A stretch of DNA of 64,000 nucleotides from Alphaproteobacteria bacterium (GTDB taxonomy: Bacteria; Pseudomonadota; Alphaproteobacteria; CAAGCB01; CAG-977). The stretch lies in the NCBI GenBank assembly GCA_017480385.1, contig JAFVAT010000033.1, forward strand, positions 1 to 64,000. The letters are read 5' to 3'. Below the pieces are notes generated by a model. That model made no database searches and was not told where the DNA came from. It saw nothing but the letters and a program-made list of their open reading frames with translations. The position numbers were made by a program, and so were the translations under genes. Shown here one piece after another: positions 46,685 through 55,560 of the stretch. Every line of letters begins with the position of its first letter. Position 1 is the stretch's first letter.

Positions 46685-47500
46685 ATGAAAAAAAATCTTT
46701 TGTTGACACTTTTAGCCGCGGTCGGCTCCTTTTGGGCAGTCGCCGCTTCGGCACAAATGTTTTACAATGCGCAGTCTCGTTTCGATTCAACGGGATCGAC
46801 ATCTTCGTCATACAGCCAGCCGGCAAAAAATTCTGACGAGGATACAAACAAAGAAGAAGCTCCTTTTGAAAGAATCGTTTCCAAACCTATTCGGGAACGC
46901 CTGAAAGCCGACGCCTCCTACATTATCGGCGAACCGGAAGAAACAATTTGCTACGGAATCGCCCGCAAAAGCCCGAAAAAACGCAGTGCAACAATCAGCG
47001 GATATGCACACACGGGAAATTGCGGCACGTTAAACGAAACGGGCATGTCTGAAATCCAGGCCAAATTATTCAACGCGCAAAGCTATGACATGAATATCAC
47101 CAAAATCGCTTCATGCGTTATCACGCCCAAGCTGGCTTTGCGCTTCAGAAAAGGGTTTGACTTTGTGGACGTTCTTTTATCCGGCGGAACCTGTCCGGCT
47201 GTTTTGTTTTTATATGCCGGCGAAACAAAAGAATTTTCGGCAAAACCCATTAAAGAATGGCTGGACGGTTTTATTGAAGCGGTCTCGAATGATTTAGAAC
47301 CGCTGGACCAGGCAGAAATGGAAAAAACAGCCGGCAATATGTTCAAAAAACGTACGCCGGAAGAAGAAGGGGCAGCAGCCGCACCGCAGCCTGAACAGCC
47401 GCCTGCACCAAAGATGTGGGGTCGGCGTGTCGTTCGACCGGAAGAAAACGAACCGGAACCGACAATGGATCCTTCCGTTCCTCCGCCTCCAAAAAGATAA
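46685..47500 (+). CDS. Secreted protein of unknown function
   Basis: A 271-residue protein with a signal peptide (MKKNLLLTLLAAVGSFWAV, cleavage near AASA/Q). A disordered Ser/Asp/Glu stretch (25-65), a central domain of about 150 residues with four Cys (ETICYGIARK, GNCGTLNE, IASCVITPK, GGTCPAVLF), and a Pro/Glu-rich tail ending PPPPKR follow. The central domain resembles, loosely, invasion-associated-protein-B-like folds, but I cannot confirm this. It lies 4 nt after the M23 gene in the xseA operon. Confidence 0.75.
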   Translation: MKKNLLLTLLAAVGSFWAVAASAQMFYNAQSRFDSTGSTSSSYSQPAKNSDEDTNKEEAPFERIVSKPIRERLKADASYIIGEPEETICYGIARKSPKKRSATISGYAHTGNCGTLNETGMSEIQAKLFNAQSYDMNITKIASCVITPKLALRFRKGFDFVDVLLSGGTCPAVLFLYAGETKEFSAKPIKEWLDGFIEAVSNDLEPLDQAEMEKTAGNMFKKRTPEEEGAAAAPQPEQPPAPKMWGRRVVRPEENEPEPTMDPSVPPPPKR

Positions 47501-47523
47501 CATCTCTATTCTCGACCATCAGA

Positions 47524-47559
47524 AGCTCCCTTTAACCTTTTTGGAAAGGGGGCTTTTTT
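47524..47559 (+). terminator. Intrinsic terminator of the tadA-xseA operon
   Basis: The stem AGCTCCCTTT/AAAGGGGGCT (one G-T pair) is followed by TTTTTT. Confidence 0.85.
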
Positions 47560-47749
47560 ACCGTAAAAATGCTTACAGAAAAGGGTTCCCCGCGCGCCTG
47601 CTGCCAAACAATGCCTCCCCAAACAGCTTATAAACGGGCTTTCGTTTCCTCCCCGTAAATCTTTCCCTAAAAAAACCGCTTCATAAAGAAAGATTATCCT
47701 AATAAAGGACGGACACAGAAAATCTTAATTTCACGCAGGACAACCCGCT
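47560..47749. other. Intergenic stretch without recognised feature
   Basis: About 190 bp between two terminators of convergent operons. I see no coding frame with a ribosome binding site, no tRNA and no clear promoter. Confidence 0.5.
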
Positions 47750-47772
47750 GAAAAAAGAGAGGCTCTTTTTTC
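47750..47772 (-). terminator. Intrinsic terminator after the GDYXXLXY gene
   Basis: A 10-bp palindrome GAAAAAAGAG/CTCTTTTTTC with a 3-nt loop gives a hairpin ending in a T-run on the minus strand. Confidence 0.7.
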
Positions 47773-47800
47773 ATACAAGGAGTGTTTTTCGCAGTGCCCG

Positions 47801-48319
47801 TTATTTCCCATGCCGCAGTTCCAACCATTCTTTAAAGGGTTTTCCCTGCAATATTAAATCCAGCGGATACGCCTGCCCGTTTTTGGCAACAGAGAGCAGC
47901 AGCATCGGATCATTATCACGGTTGCGGACGGCCCGTTCCAGCACTAAGGAAGCCCTTTCCGGCACATAAAAACGCGAGATATTACTGTGAAAACGGTTAT
48001 ACTGGCAATACCCTTTGATAAAAGCCCCGCAGTCCGCCGTTCTTTCCAATACGATCCGTCCGCTGGAAGAACAGAAAAATGCGTCCCGTTTCTGCCAGCG
48101 CAAAGACTTGTTCTGATCCTCTTTGACGGCACATTCCGAAGGATAATCGTCAAAATTGACTTCAACAGACAAATAATGTCCGGCCAAAATGTCCCTTGGG
48201 TCATATCCGCGAATCGGCAGCTCCATTTTTGTGCCCTCGGAAATCATTGCCTGAACCGAAATGACCCAGCCCAGCAAAACGAAAACAGGAAGGAATAATA
48301 AAATTTTTGCCTTATTCAT
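47801..48319 (-). CDS. GDYXXLXY-domain membrane-anchored protein
   Basis: A 172-residue protein with one N-terminal hydrophobic segment (ILLFLPVFVLLGWVISVQA), a motif region ELPIRGYDPRDILAGHYLSV that matches the GDYXXLXY family consensus (here GHYLSV), and two Cys pairs (SECAVKE, FFCSSS, DCGAFIKGYC). Family members are regularly encoded behind DUF2157 or DUF4401 membrane proteins, as here, with an 8-nt overlap. The function is not established. Confidence 0.82.
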   Translation of the reverse strand: MNKAKILLFLPVFVLLGWVISVQAMISEGTKMELPIRGYDPRDILAGHYLSVEVNFDDYPSECAVKEDQNKSLRWQKRDAFFCSSSGRIVLERTADCGAFIKGYCQYNRFHSNISRFYVPERASLVLERAVRNRDNDPMLLLSVAKNGQAYPLDLILQGKPFKEWLELRHGK

Positions 48320-49430
48320 GTGCTTGTCCTCCCGCTGTCAGTTTTTGTTTCAAGTACCCGTCCGCCTTATAACACCCGTACGCTATTCCCAAAATCATCA
48401 GTCCGGAACAAATCATTCCTATTCCCGTATACATCAAAGAACCGAACAACGCGAAAAAAGCGCTCAGCATTCTGAATGCCGTTATCACGCCCAACACCCG
48501 CGCCGTCTTTTCCTCGCGGAAGCAATAAGCCACAAAAATAAACGCAATCAGGATCAGAAGCTCTGAAAAATAGACCGTATCTTTGCTCAGCGGGAAAAGG
48601 AAAAAGAGGGCGTAAAGCCCCGCAATAATCCAAAGAGCCTGTTTTTCCTGCAAATTAAAGCCCGAATATTTCCAAACAAACGCGGCAAATCCGAACGCCG
48701 TTACGCAGGAAAGCAGCATGATGCTGTTTGTTTCCATGGTATCATAGAGAAGGTAAAAATTCCGCCCGCAGAACAGAAACCACACGCCCAAAACAAATGA
48801 AATCGTCCGCAGCGGCACAACAAACAGCGCCGCTTTTCGCACTCGGAATAAACAGAAGAAAACAACGACGCCCAAAAAAGAAAAATACAGCGGGGAAGCC
48901 CGAAAATAATCAAAGATAAAACGGAAAAATCTTTCCCCCCACGGAGAAGCTGAAACCGCGCCGACAAATATGATTTCCCATATCCAGCCGAACAGCACCC
49001 TTTTCGTCAGAAACAACAGCGGGAAAGCCAACCCCGACCAAAACAAAAACGCCTTGTAAGAATCGCTTCTCAGATGATAAACCTGTCCGACCAGACCGAT
49101 TGCCGCAAACAGCAAAAGCATGAAGAAAAACAATCCGGCATCAAATCCGACGGGACGTTTTTTTTCAATCATCGGCAAAGCGCCGGCCATTGCGATCAAA
49201 ATCAGAAACATGCCCGATAATTTGACGACGGAAGGAATACTGTACCAATTAGAAGAAACAATCGCCGCAATCCCGCACGCGATTGAAAAAACACCTAAAA
49301 ACAAAATAATGGAAAACAAGGAAAGAAAAGGCTTTCTGTCTTTTTCAAAAGCGATGATTTCCTGCGCCTGCTGCTGCGTAATCAATCCCTTGTCAACCCA
49401 GTTCTGGGTCTTGCGTATAAATGATGACAT
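48312..49430 (-). CDS. DUF2157 multi-pass membrane protein
   Basis: A 372-residue integral membrane protein. A short cytoplasmic helix (NWVDKGLITQQQAQEIIAFE) typical of DUF2157 precedes about ten hydrophobic helices, the first being LFSIILFLGVFSIACGIAAI. The function of the family is unknown; it pairs with GDYXXLXY proteins. The ATG at 49430 (AGG about 9 nt upstream) is chosen over a TTG two codons earlier. Confidence 0.82.
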   Translation of the reverse strand: MSSFIRKTQNWVDKGLITQQQAQEIIAFEKDRKPFLSLFSIILFLGVFSIACGIAAIVSSNWYSIPSVVKLSGMFLILIAMAGALPMIEKKRPVGFDAGLFFFMLLLFAAIGLVGQVYHLRSDSYKAFLFWSGLAFPLLFLTKRVLFGWIWEIIFVGAVSASPWGERFFRFIFDYFRASPLYFSFLGVVVFFCLFRVRKAALFVVPLRTISFVLGVWFLFCGRNFYLLYDTMETNSIMLLSCVTAFGFAAFVWKYSGFNLQEKQALWIIAGLYALFFLFPLSKDTVYFSELLILIAFIFVAYCFREEKTARVLGVITAFRMLSAFFALFGSLMYTGIGMICSGLMILGIAYGCYKADGYLKQKLTAGGQAHE

Positions 49431-49532
49431 AAACAATACCTGACTGCTGTTAATTTTGAATTGATTTTAAGAGGTTTTTAATTTATTGTCACCATATGTT
49501 TTAACCTAATTAGAATGTAAGGAAAATCTCTT

Positions 49533-49979
49533 ATGAAAAAATTCTTAGCTTTAGCTGCTTTTGCTGCTGCTTTTTCGGCTTCTTCGGCTTTTGCAGTTGA
49601 CAGTACAGGCTGTGGTTTGGGATCCATTATTTTTAAAGGTCAGCAGGGTATGATTCAGCAGCTTCTGGCTGTTACGACGAACGCTTCTTTCGGAAACCAG
49701 ACGTTCGGCATTACGACCGGAACGTCCGGCTGTGATCAGAACGGTCGCATCACCGGCGGTACGGGCAAGACCTTGGCCTTCCTGGAAAACAATTTGGAAC
49801 AGTTTGCTGTTGACGCCGCGCGCGGTCATGGCGAAACGATTGACACGGTTGCCGCTTTGATGGGCGTTTCTTCAGACAAGGCCGGCACAATCATCAAAGA
49901 AAACTTTGCGTTCATTTTCGACAGCCATGATGTTTCCGCTGTTACCGTTACGCTGAAAGTTTCCGAATTGTTGGCATAA
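49533..49979 (+). CDS. DUF3015 periplasmic protein
   Basis: A 148-residue exported protein with a signal peptide (MKKFLALAAFAAAFSASSAF) and the DUF3015 pattern: GCGLGSIIFKGQQGMIQQLL, then SFGNQTFGITTGTSGC and a C-terminal helical region. Two conserved Cys may form a disulfide. DUF3015 genes are very often found beside DUF4105 genes, as here 30 nt upstream, implying a joint outer-envelope function that is not defined. AAGGAAAATCTCTT precedes the ATG. Confidence 0.9.
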   Translation: MKKFLALAAFAAAFSASSAFAVDSTGCGLGSIIFKGQQGMIQQLLAVTTNASFGNQTFGITTGTSGCDQNGRITGGTGKTLAFLENNLEQFAVDAARGHGETIDTVAALMGVSSDKAGTIIKENFAFIFDSHDVSAVTVTLKVSELLA

Positions 49980-50009
49980 TCTCATTGAAAGGCAAGAGGC
50001 TGATTTAAC

Positions 50010-51956
50010 ATGCGTATTGCCTTGATATGTTTCATATGGCTCTGTCTTGGCGGAAATTCCGCTGAGGCAGAGCCCTTTTCTTTGTCCGAAAAACAAGAAG
50101 ATTACCTGCGCACCCTGCAGCAGGAGGCAAAGCATCAGAAATTGGCGCAGGATCCGCAGTGGCGTGCCTTGATGCATTATCATGACCGTTGGATTTCCAA
50201 AGAAAGCACGATCGATTCAGAGGCTTTTTTTCTTTCCCCTGACGGCAAAAAAGATCCGGACAAAGAATTAAATGTAACACTGAGGGCTTTTTTCACTCCG
50301 ATCAGCCACGTTGAAAAAATCGAAAAAAAAAGTGCTGAATACAATCACCCTCAATGCCTTTTTCCCGCTCGGTATGCCTGGCTGAACCGCCGGCTGCATT
50401 TTGATCCCGCTTTACTGCTGCCGGTTTCCTGCACAGATTATCAGGCGTTTAAATCAACCATTGCGCCCGAACGCGTCGCCTTGATTTTCACCAGCGCTTA
50501 TATGGGTAATCCGGCGTCTTTATTCGGTCATACCCTGCTGCGTTTGGACAGCGCGGGAGAAACGCCCCTGCTGTCCCATGCCGTCAATTATGGCGCGATT
50601 ACAGGGTCGGACGGCGGAATTTCCTTTATGTTCAAAGGCGTCTTCGGCGGATATAACGGGATATTTTCCGTTTACCCCTATTACGACACGGTAAACCTGT
50701 ACAACAATATGGAAAATCGGGATATTTGGGAATATCAGCTGAATTTCGATCAAGAACAAATCGACCGCCTGATAGCGCATGTTTGGGAACTGGGACATAA
50801 TTCGGCCTATTATTATTTCTTTTCCGAAAACTGTTCCTACATGCTGCTGGAAACGTTAAACGTCGCTTTGCCGCAGCAGGATCTGACAGAAGATTTTTAC
50901 CGCCCGCTGTTTTCCAGCTATACCATTCCGATAGATACCGTACGAACTGTTTTAAAACAAAAAAATATTCTGAAAAAAGCAATTTACCGCCCTTCCCGTC
51001 AAACACGTCTGACACACGCCTATGCTTTTTTAAATTCGCCGGAAAAGGTTCAACTGCGCAAATTGTTGAAAAAGCCCAGACAGGTCGATTCCGTCATGGA
51101 ATCAGATTTAAATGACGAACAAAAGGCCAATGTTCTTGTCACGGCATACGAATATATTCAGTATGCTTTTATCGCCGGCAATGTTCCTTTGGATGAAATG
51201 CGACGGGATTCAATCAAAATCCTGACAGCGCTCAGCTCTATTCGGGACAAATCCAGCATTACGGAGGTTCCCGTTCCCGAAACCAGACCGGACGAAGGGC
51301 ATTTGTCCGGCGCGGTTGGAGTGTACGGCGGACGGCGCAATCATAAAAACTTTATCGATTTTATGATTCGTCCGGCTTACCATACTCTTTTGGACGAAAC
51401 AGGCGGTTTTGTGCCTTTCGGCGCAATTACGTATCTGGATACGACGCTGCGCTGGTATGAAAATGAAAACGATCTGCGGCTGCAAAAATTTTCCTTTGTC
51501 GATATTGCATCTTTTCCTGCCAGAAACGAACTGTTCACCCCCTTTTCCTTTAAAATGAATCTGGGCGTTGAAAGTTATGCGTATCCGACAAAAGAGAAGG
51601 AAGGCTATGTCTTTTTTGCCGGCGCTGACGGCGGCGTATCATGGTGTCCTTGGAAGGGCGTCACGACTTATTTTTTAGTCAATACGCATCTTAAAGCCGG
51701 CGGTTATTTGCCGCATAACGCTATGATCGGTGGCGGCTTCCAGCTAGGAACCGCGGCGGACTTTAAGAAAGTCCGTTTAACCGCCGATGCAGAAAAAATC
51801 TTTTATACAAATAAAGACGCCGATACATGGCGGTATCAGGCAGCTGCCTCCGTTTCATTAAGACACAATTGGACTATGGAAGCGTCCTTTTTATTCGAAG
51901 ATACGAAACACGCCGATATTCATGAAGGGCGCTTAGGACTTATCATGCATTTTTAA
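50010..51956 (+). CDS. DUF4105 (Lnb-like) envelope protein with C-terminal beta-barrel-like region
   Basis: A 648-residue protein with a signal peptide (MRIALICFIWLCLGGNSAEA). The DUF4105 domain (about 120-330) has His174 in SLFGHTLLRLD and Cys275 in FSENCSYMLLE, the permuted papain-like pair. The C-terminal 240 residues are rich in alternating strands and end in HF, like outer-membrane barrels. A member of this superfamily, Lnb, is a lipoprotein N-acyltransferase in Bacteroides; the same chemistry here is only possible. It pairs with DUF3015. Its last 4 nt overlap the convergent CheA-like gene. Confidence 0.88.
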   Translation: MRIALICFIWLCLGGNSAEAEPFSLSEKQEDYLRTLQQEAKHQKLAQDPQWRALMHYHDRWISKESTIDSEAFFLSPDGKKDPDKELNVTLRAFFTPISHVEKIEKKSAEYNHPQCLFPARYAWLNRRLHFDPALLLPVSCTDYQAFKSTIAPERVALIFTSAYMGNPASLFGHTLLRLDSAGETPLLSHAVNYGAITGSDGGISFMFKGVFGGYNGIFSVYPYYDTVNLYNNMENRDIWEYQLNFDQEQIDRLIAHVWELGHNSAYYYFFSENCSYMLLETLNVALPQQDLTEDFYRPLFSSYTIPIDTVRTVLKQKNILKKAIYRPSRQTRLTHAYAFLNSPEKVQLRKLLKKPRQVDSVMESDLNDEQKANVLVTAYEYIQYAFIAGNVPLDEMRRDSIKILTALSSIRDKSSITEVPVPETRPDEGHLSGAVGVYGGRRNHKNFIDFMIRPAYHTLLDETGGFVPFGAITYLDTTLRWYENENDLRLQKFSFVDIASFPARNELFTPFSFKMNLGVESYAYPTKEKEGYVFFAGADGGVSWCPWKGVTTYFLVNTHLKAGGYLPHNAMIGGGFQLGTAADFKKVRLTADAEKIFYTNKDADTWRYQAAASVSLRHNWTMEASFLFEDTKHADIHEGRLGLIMHF

Positions 51957-54535
51957 AGCTCTGTTGAAAAAACAGGAACCTTTCTACCGCTGTAAAGAAT
52001 AAAATCGACATTGCCGTCCTGCGTATCGACATTAGGAACTTCTACGATATCAGCGACTTCATGAATAGCGAGCGCGAACGTTTCAAAAATCAAAATAGCC
52101 TGTGCATATGGATAATGCTCACGCGGACAGGAATCTTTTAAAAGCAACCTACGTCCCTGCGTTTCCAAAACTTTTTTATAAACCGTTTCGTTCGAAGGCG
52201 TAGGAAAATCTTCGACGCGCAAAACGGCATTTACACGGACGGCTCCGAATACGCTCGGTTCCGATTTGAAAACCAAATAAGACACATGCTTGGCCTGCAC
52301 TGCGTTTGATTGAACTTCTTCTGAAAAAGACACGATTTTTTTCGGCAGAGGCAGAACAACCTGCTTCATCAATTCCGCAATGTCCAACCACAACGGCTCG
52401 CGACCGCTTTCTAATACGGTACAAGGCACCAAATAAGGGCAATTGTTTTCAGCCGTTTGATCCGAAAAAGAAAGCAGAGCCTCCGTATCTAAAATCTGCT
52501 GAACAGGCAGTAAAAATCCGAAAACACCGGCCTGAACGACCAAACCAAAATTATTTTGTTCCGCGCTGTCCAGCTTTAATACCGGCAAAGCATTTCCTTT
52601 CCAGTAAAAGAAAGACCCCCGCCCTTCTCCATCTCGTTTAATATCCCCTTCTTTTAAAAAGACGGTTTCAGCAACAGCGTTCAGAGGAAGAGCCAAAAGC
52701 TGTCCGGACAATCGGAAAAGCAAAGCCTTATCAAACAAAAAGCGTTTGGGAATTGAAAAATGAACCTTTAATCCATGATCAGAATCGACACTGACCTGAC
52801 CGCCCGATTTTTCTAACAGCTGAACGGCATTTGTCAGTCCCCGCGGCCCGGCATGAAAAGCCACACTGCTGTGAAACAAATAAGTCAGCAAATCAGACCG
52901 ATCCAAATCCGTATTTTCATTTGCCAACCCTGCGGCCTGAACAGCTTTATACAGCCGATCAAAATCAAAAGAGCCGCCATTGTCAAAAAAGGAACAGCGA
53001 AGAAAAGCGCCCTCCTCCCGTACAGAAAGATTTAAACGCAACGTTTCTCCTCTGTCTTTCGGAAAAGCATAGCGGAAAGAATTGTCCGTCAGCGGTACCA
53101 GCATTTGTTCCAACACGGCCAAAGCATCTTTATCTACTCCGCCGATCACCGAACAGTTCGAAGCGATTTCATAAGAACGCTGATGCTGCTTTGCAGTTGT
53201 TTGCGCCATACTTTTAAAAAAAGAAGGAATTTTAACAAAAGAGCGCGTTCTCATTTGGCCGATCAATTCTTTTAAAGCGATTAAGCTATTTGTTACGGAT
53301 CGAGCTCCTTCCTGTCGGGCTAGAAGCGCTAATTCTTTTTGAATTTTTTCCGTATCATACGGCCACCCTGCCGCGCGCAGTTCGCTTTGCACAACTTCTC
53401 CGCGGCGCTTTTGTTGTTCCAGCAGCATTTCTGCCCGCTTGACATTTTCTTTTTCAATGCCCAGCTTTTCCTGCAACACAATCATACGGGTATTAAATTC
53501 CAGATGCTGCTTTTCCAGTTCTCTTTTTTCTTTAAGCATCTGTTCTTTATTTTCTTTTTCTTCCTCTAAACGCCGAGAGATATCCTGATATTCCTTTTCC
53601 AGCTGCGCATATTGAACAAATATCTTTTCCTGGTTTTCGCCCGCTTCCAAACGGGTTTCTTCCAACAATTCCAAATTGCTTTGCAGCTCCGCATTTTTCT
53701 CACGATTTTTCTGCAGCTCGCGATACAGCTGCTCTTCCCGCTGTTCGCTGATACTGTTTTTTTCCTCCAAAAGCCGTGTCAGATCCTGAATTTTCCGACT
53801 CATATCATTCAGAGCCATATCTTTTGTTTCCAACAAACGTTCGGATCTTTTTCGCGCTTCTTCCTGATCCGCTAATTTTTCCTGACAGCTTTGCAGTTCC
53901 AAGCGCGTTTCCGCCAAATGATCCTCTAAATCGCTTTGGATTCTCTCTTGTTCGCTCAACCGGTTCAAAGCATCGTCAATTTTTTTCTGAGCAACAGTTT
54001 GGACATTTTCCTCTTTAAACAGAATATTTTCTTTGCGCTTTAAAATATCTTCCTGTTCCGTCAGAGCCTGAGCCCACAGCACCAATTCCTCTTCGCGCTT
54101 ATCTAAAGCCGCTTCCTGCGCCGTTACGTCGGGCACGGATGCCGTCTTTATTTGAACCGCCCCGAAAGCGGGAATTTCTGCCGCTGCGGGCGGCAGCAGA
54201 TCGTCATCAGATTCCCGGATCTCTCTTTTCAGCCGTTCCGCTGCCGTCAGGATATCCCGAACACGCTGGAATTTAGCCAATGCCGCCGGTAAAACACTCG
54301 AATTCTGCCGTTTTTTCAAGTATTCCCGTATTTCCCGCCCCCCCGCGTCGGACAAACGGTAAGACCTCTGAAATCCGACAAAGGGCGCAACAGAACGCAC
54401 AAAATCCAAAAAAGAGCAAAGCACCTCCCAACAGTCTTCCTGCTGCGGATTTGTTTCCAATACAGGCAAAAGACCTTCCAAATCAGAAAGCTGCGCAGCC
54501 GCTTCGTTTAAAAAGTCCTCAACCAAATCCGTCAT
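51953..54535 (-). CDS. CheA-like protein with degenerate HPt, coiled coil, divergent ATPase domain and CheW-like domains
   Basis: An 860-residue soluble protein. Residues 3-110 align with the CheA HPt domain, but the phospho-His position in the HTLKGSAGMLGF-type motif is Asp44 (LDFVRSVAPFVGF). A coiled coil spans about 145-420. A CheA-type HATPase follows with N-box-like TDNSFRYAFP (near 485), G1-like FFDNGGSFDFD, and G2-like AGPRGLTNAVQLLEKSGG (near 562). Two CheW-like stretches end the protein (about 600-720, RLSGQLLALPLNAVAE; about 740-855, LIFETFALAIHEVADIVE). Loss of the His means it cannot act as an ordinary CheA. It lies 18 nt downstream of chpT in one operon, suggesting it scaffolds or tunes that phosphotransferase. 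Confidence 0.75.
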   Translation of the reverse strand: MTDLVEDFLNEAAAQLSDLEGLLPVLETNPQQEDCWEVLCSFLDFVRSVAPFVGFQRSYRLSDAGGREIREYLKKRQNSSVLPAALAKFQRVRDILTAAERLKREIRESDDDLLPPAAAEIPAFGAVQIKTASVPDVTAQEAALDKREEELVLWAQALTEQEDILKRKENILFKEENVQTVAQKKIDDALNRLSEQERIQSDLEDHLAETRLELQSCQEKLADQEEARKRSERLLETKDMALNDMSRKIQDLTRLLEEKNSISEQREEQLYRELQKNREKNAELQSNLELLEETRLEAGENQEKIFVQYAQLEKEYQDISRRLEEEKENKEQMLKEKRELEKQHLEFNTRMIVLQEKLGIEKENVKRAEMLLEQQKRRGEVVQSELRAAGWPYDTEKIQKELALLARQEGARSVTNSLIALKELIGQMRTRSFVKIPSFFKSMAQTTAKQHQRSYEIASNCSVIGGVDKDALAVLEQMLVPLTDNSFRYAFPKDRGETLRLNLSVREEGAFLRCSFFDNGGSFDFDRLYKAVQAAGLANENTDLDRSDLLTYLFHSSVAFHAGPRGLTNAVQLLEKSGGQVSVDSDHGLKVHFSIPKRFLFDKALLFRLSGQLLALPLNAVAETVFLKEGDIKRDGEGRGSFFYWKGNALPVLKLDSAEQNNFGLVVQAGVFGFLLPVQQILDTEALLSFSDQTAENNCPYLVPCTVLESGREPLWLDIAELMKQVVLPLPKKIVSFSEEVQSNAVQAKHVSYLVFKSEPSVFGAVRVNAVLRVEDFPTPSNETVYKKVLETQGRRLLLKDSCPREHYPYAQAILIFETFALAIHEVADIVEVPNVDTQDGNVDFILYSGRKVPVFSTEL

Positions 54536-54553
54536 CGGGTTCTATAACCTTAT

Positions 54554-55180
54554 TTATCGTTTTTCGCCTAACTCTATAATAATCTTTTCATCACGACAGG
54601 AAAGGGAAATTTGCCAATTTTGTTCATTTAAACAGTTGTATAAAAAAATAGCGGGCATCACTTTCGGCGAAGATATTTCCGTTAAATCATGCTTATCCAA
54701 AACAGACTGGACCAGCGGATCCAAAACAGCCGCTTTTCCTTCGGCCATAATCAGCACCCGCCGGCTGCCGGCCTGTGCCTGAACCGTAATTTGGCCGCCG
54801 CGCGGCAAACTTTCCGCCCCGATGACGCCTGTCAGTAAAATTAATCTGAAAATAAAAATCGGAAGCTCCTGATCCGTTTGCCACACACATTTGTAATGGA
54901 CGGCCCTGTTTTCCAAAGAAGCCAAATAATCTTCAAAAATTCTTTGTGTCGCCGCTATATCGGTCAAAGGTCCCTCATTGCCGAACGCCGCCCGAAAAAA
55001 ACGTAGCCGCCCCATTAAAGTATTGGCGTTATCCTCCGCCAGAGTCAGCGTTTCCTGATCGGCTCCGCCCAATTCGTTCAACAAAGACAAACTGTTGGAT
55101 ATGGCGCTGATCACACCGGCCAAATCATGACTGAAACGCGTTACGACGGCTTTTGAAAAAATAAAATCACTTTCCGGCAC
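54554..55180 (-). CDS. chpT: ChpT-like histidine phosphotransferase
   Basis: A 208-residue protein whose start (VTRFSHDLAGVISAISNSLS) matches the ChpT dimerisation helix with the phospho-accepting His18, followed by a degenerate ATPase-like domain without nucleotide boxes. In Caulobacter ChpT passes phosphate from CckA to CtrA and CpdR, the core of cell-cycle control. The start is GTG 55180 with AAAGGAA upstream. The linked CheA-like gene is unusual: it suggests an extra input to the CckA-ChpT-CtrA relay, or a dedicated relay. Confidence 0.82.
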   Translation of the reverse strand: MPESDFIFSKAVVTRFSHDLAGVISAISNSLSLLNELGGADQETLTLAEDNANTLMGRLRFFRAAFGNEGPLTDIAATQRIFEDYLASLENRAVHYKCVWQTDQELPIFIFRLILLTGVIGAESLPRGGQITVQAQAGSRRVLIMAEGKAAVLDPLVQSVLDKHDLTEISSPKVMPAIFLYNCLNEQNWQISLSCRDEKIIIELGEKR

Positions 55181-55222
55181 AAAAAATTCCTTTCTTTTTT
55201 AGTTGTATGACTTTGTATAGTA

Positions 55223-55251
55223 TCGACTTAGTCCCCTCTTTTTTGTATACT
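55223..55251 (+). promoter_or_regulatory. Probable sigma70-type promoter of the small gene and prepilin
   Basis: A -35-like TCGACT (55223-55228), 17-nt spacer and -10 TATACT (55246-55251) lie 49 nt before the ATG at 55300. Confidence 0.55.
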
Positions 55252-55299
55252 AATTATATTAAACAATCTTTACCACTCTTGGCTGAGGAATTTTTTAAT

Positions 55300-55539
55300 A
55301 TGAAGGCGCCCGTTTCGTCCGCAACAGGATCAAATCTCAGCACGGAACGCATTGCTGCGGTTTCCAGGCAGCAGATGCCTAAAATCGAATCGTCAGCAGA
55401 CCAAAACACGCCGGCATTCCAAGCTTCTTCATTCAGACGTGAAGTCCCCTTGCCGAAAAATGCCGACTTTGTAGAAATCGACGGCAAGAAATATTTTCTT
55501 GATGCGCCACGGGGGACCTATTTAAATATTGTCGTTTAA
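55300..55539 (+). CDS. Small hypothetical protein upstream of the prepilin gene
   Basis: A 79-residue soluble protein: a Ser/Thr/Gln-rich, probably disordered first half, and a C-terminal part with a strand-rich motif (NADFVEIDGKKYFLDAPRGT) ending YLNIVV. ATG 55300 is chosen because GAGGAA lies before it; the longer frame from 55207 overlaps the promoter. The family is not recognised. It is 21 nt upstream of the prepilin gene on the same strand, so it may be cotranscribed with it. The position between chpT and a pilin gene is the only functional hint. Confidence 0.65.
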   Translation: MKAPVSSATGSNLSTERIAAVSRQQMPKIESSADQNTPAFQASSFRREVPLPKNADFVEIDGKKYFLDAPRGTYLNIVV

Positions 55540-55560
55540 TTTTTTAGGAGATCTATCGCC

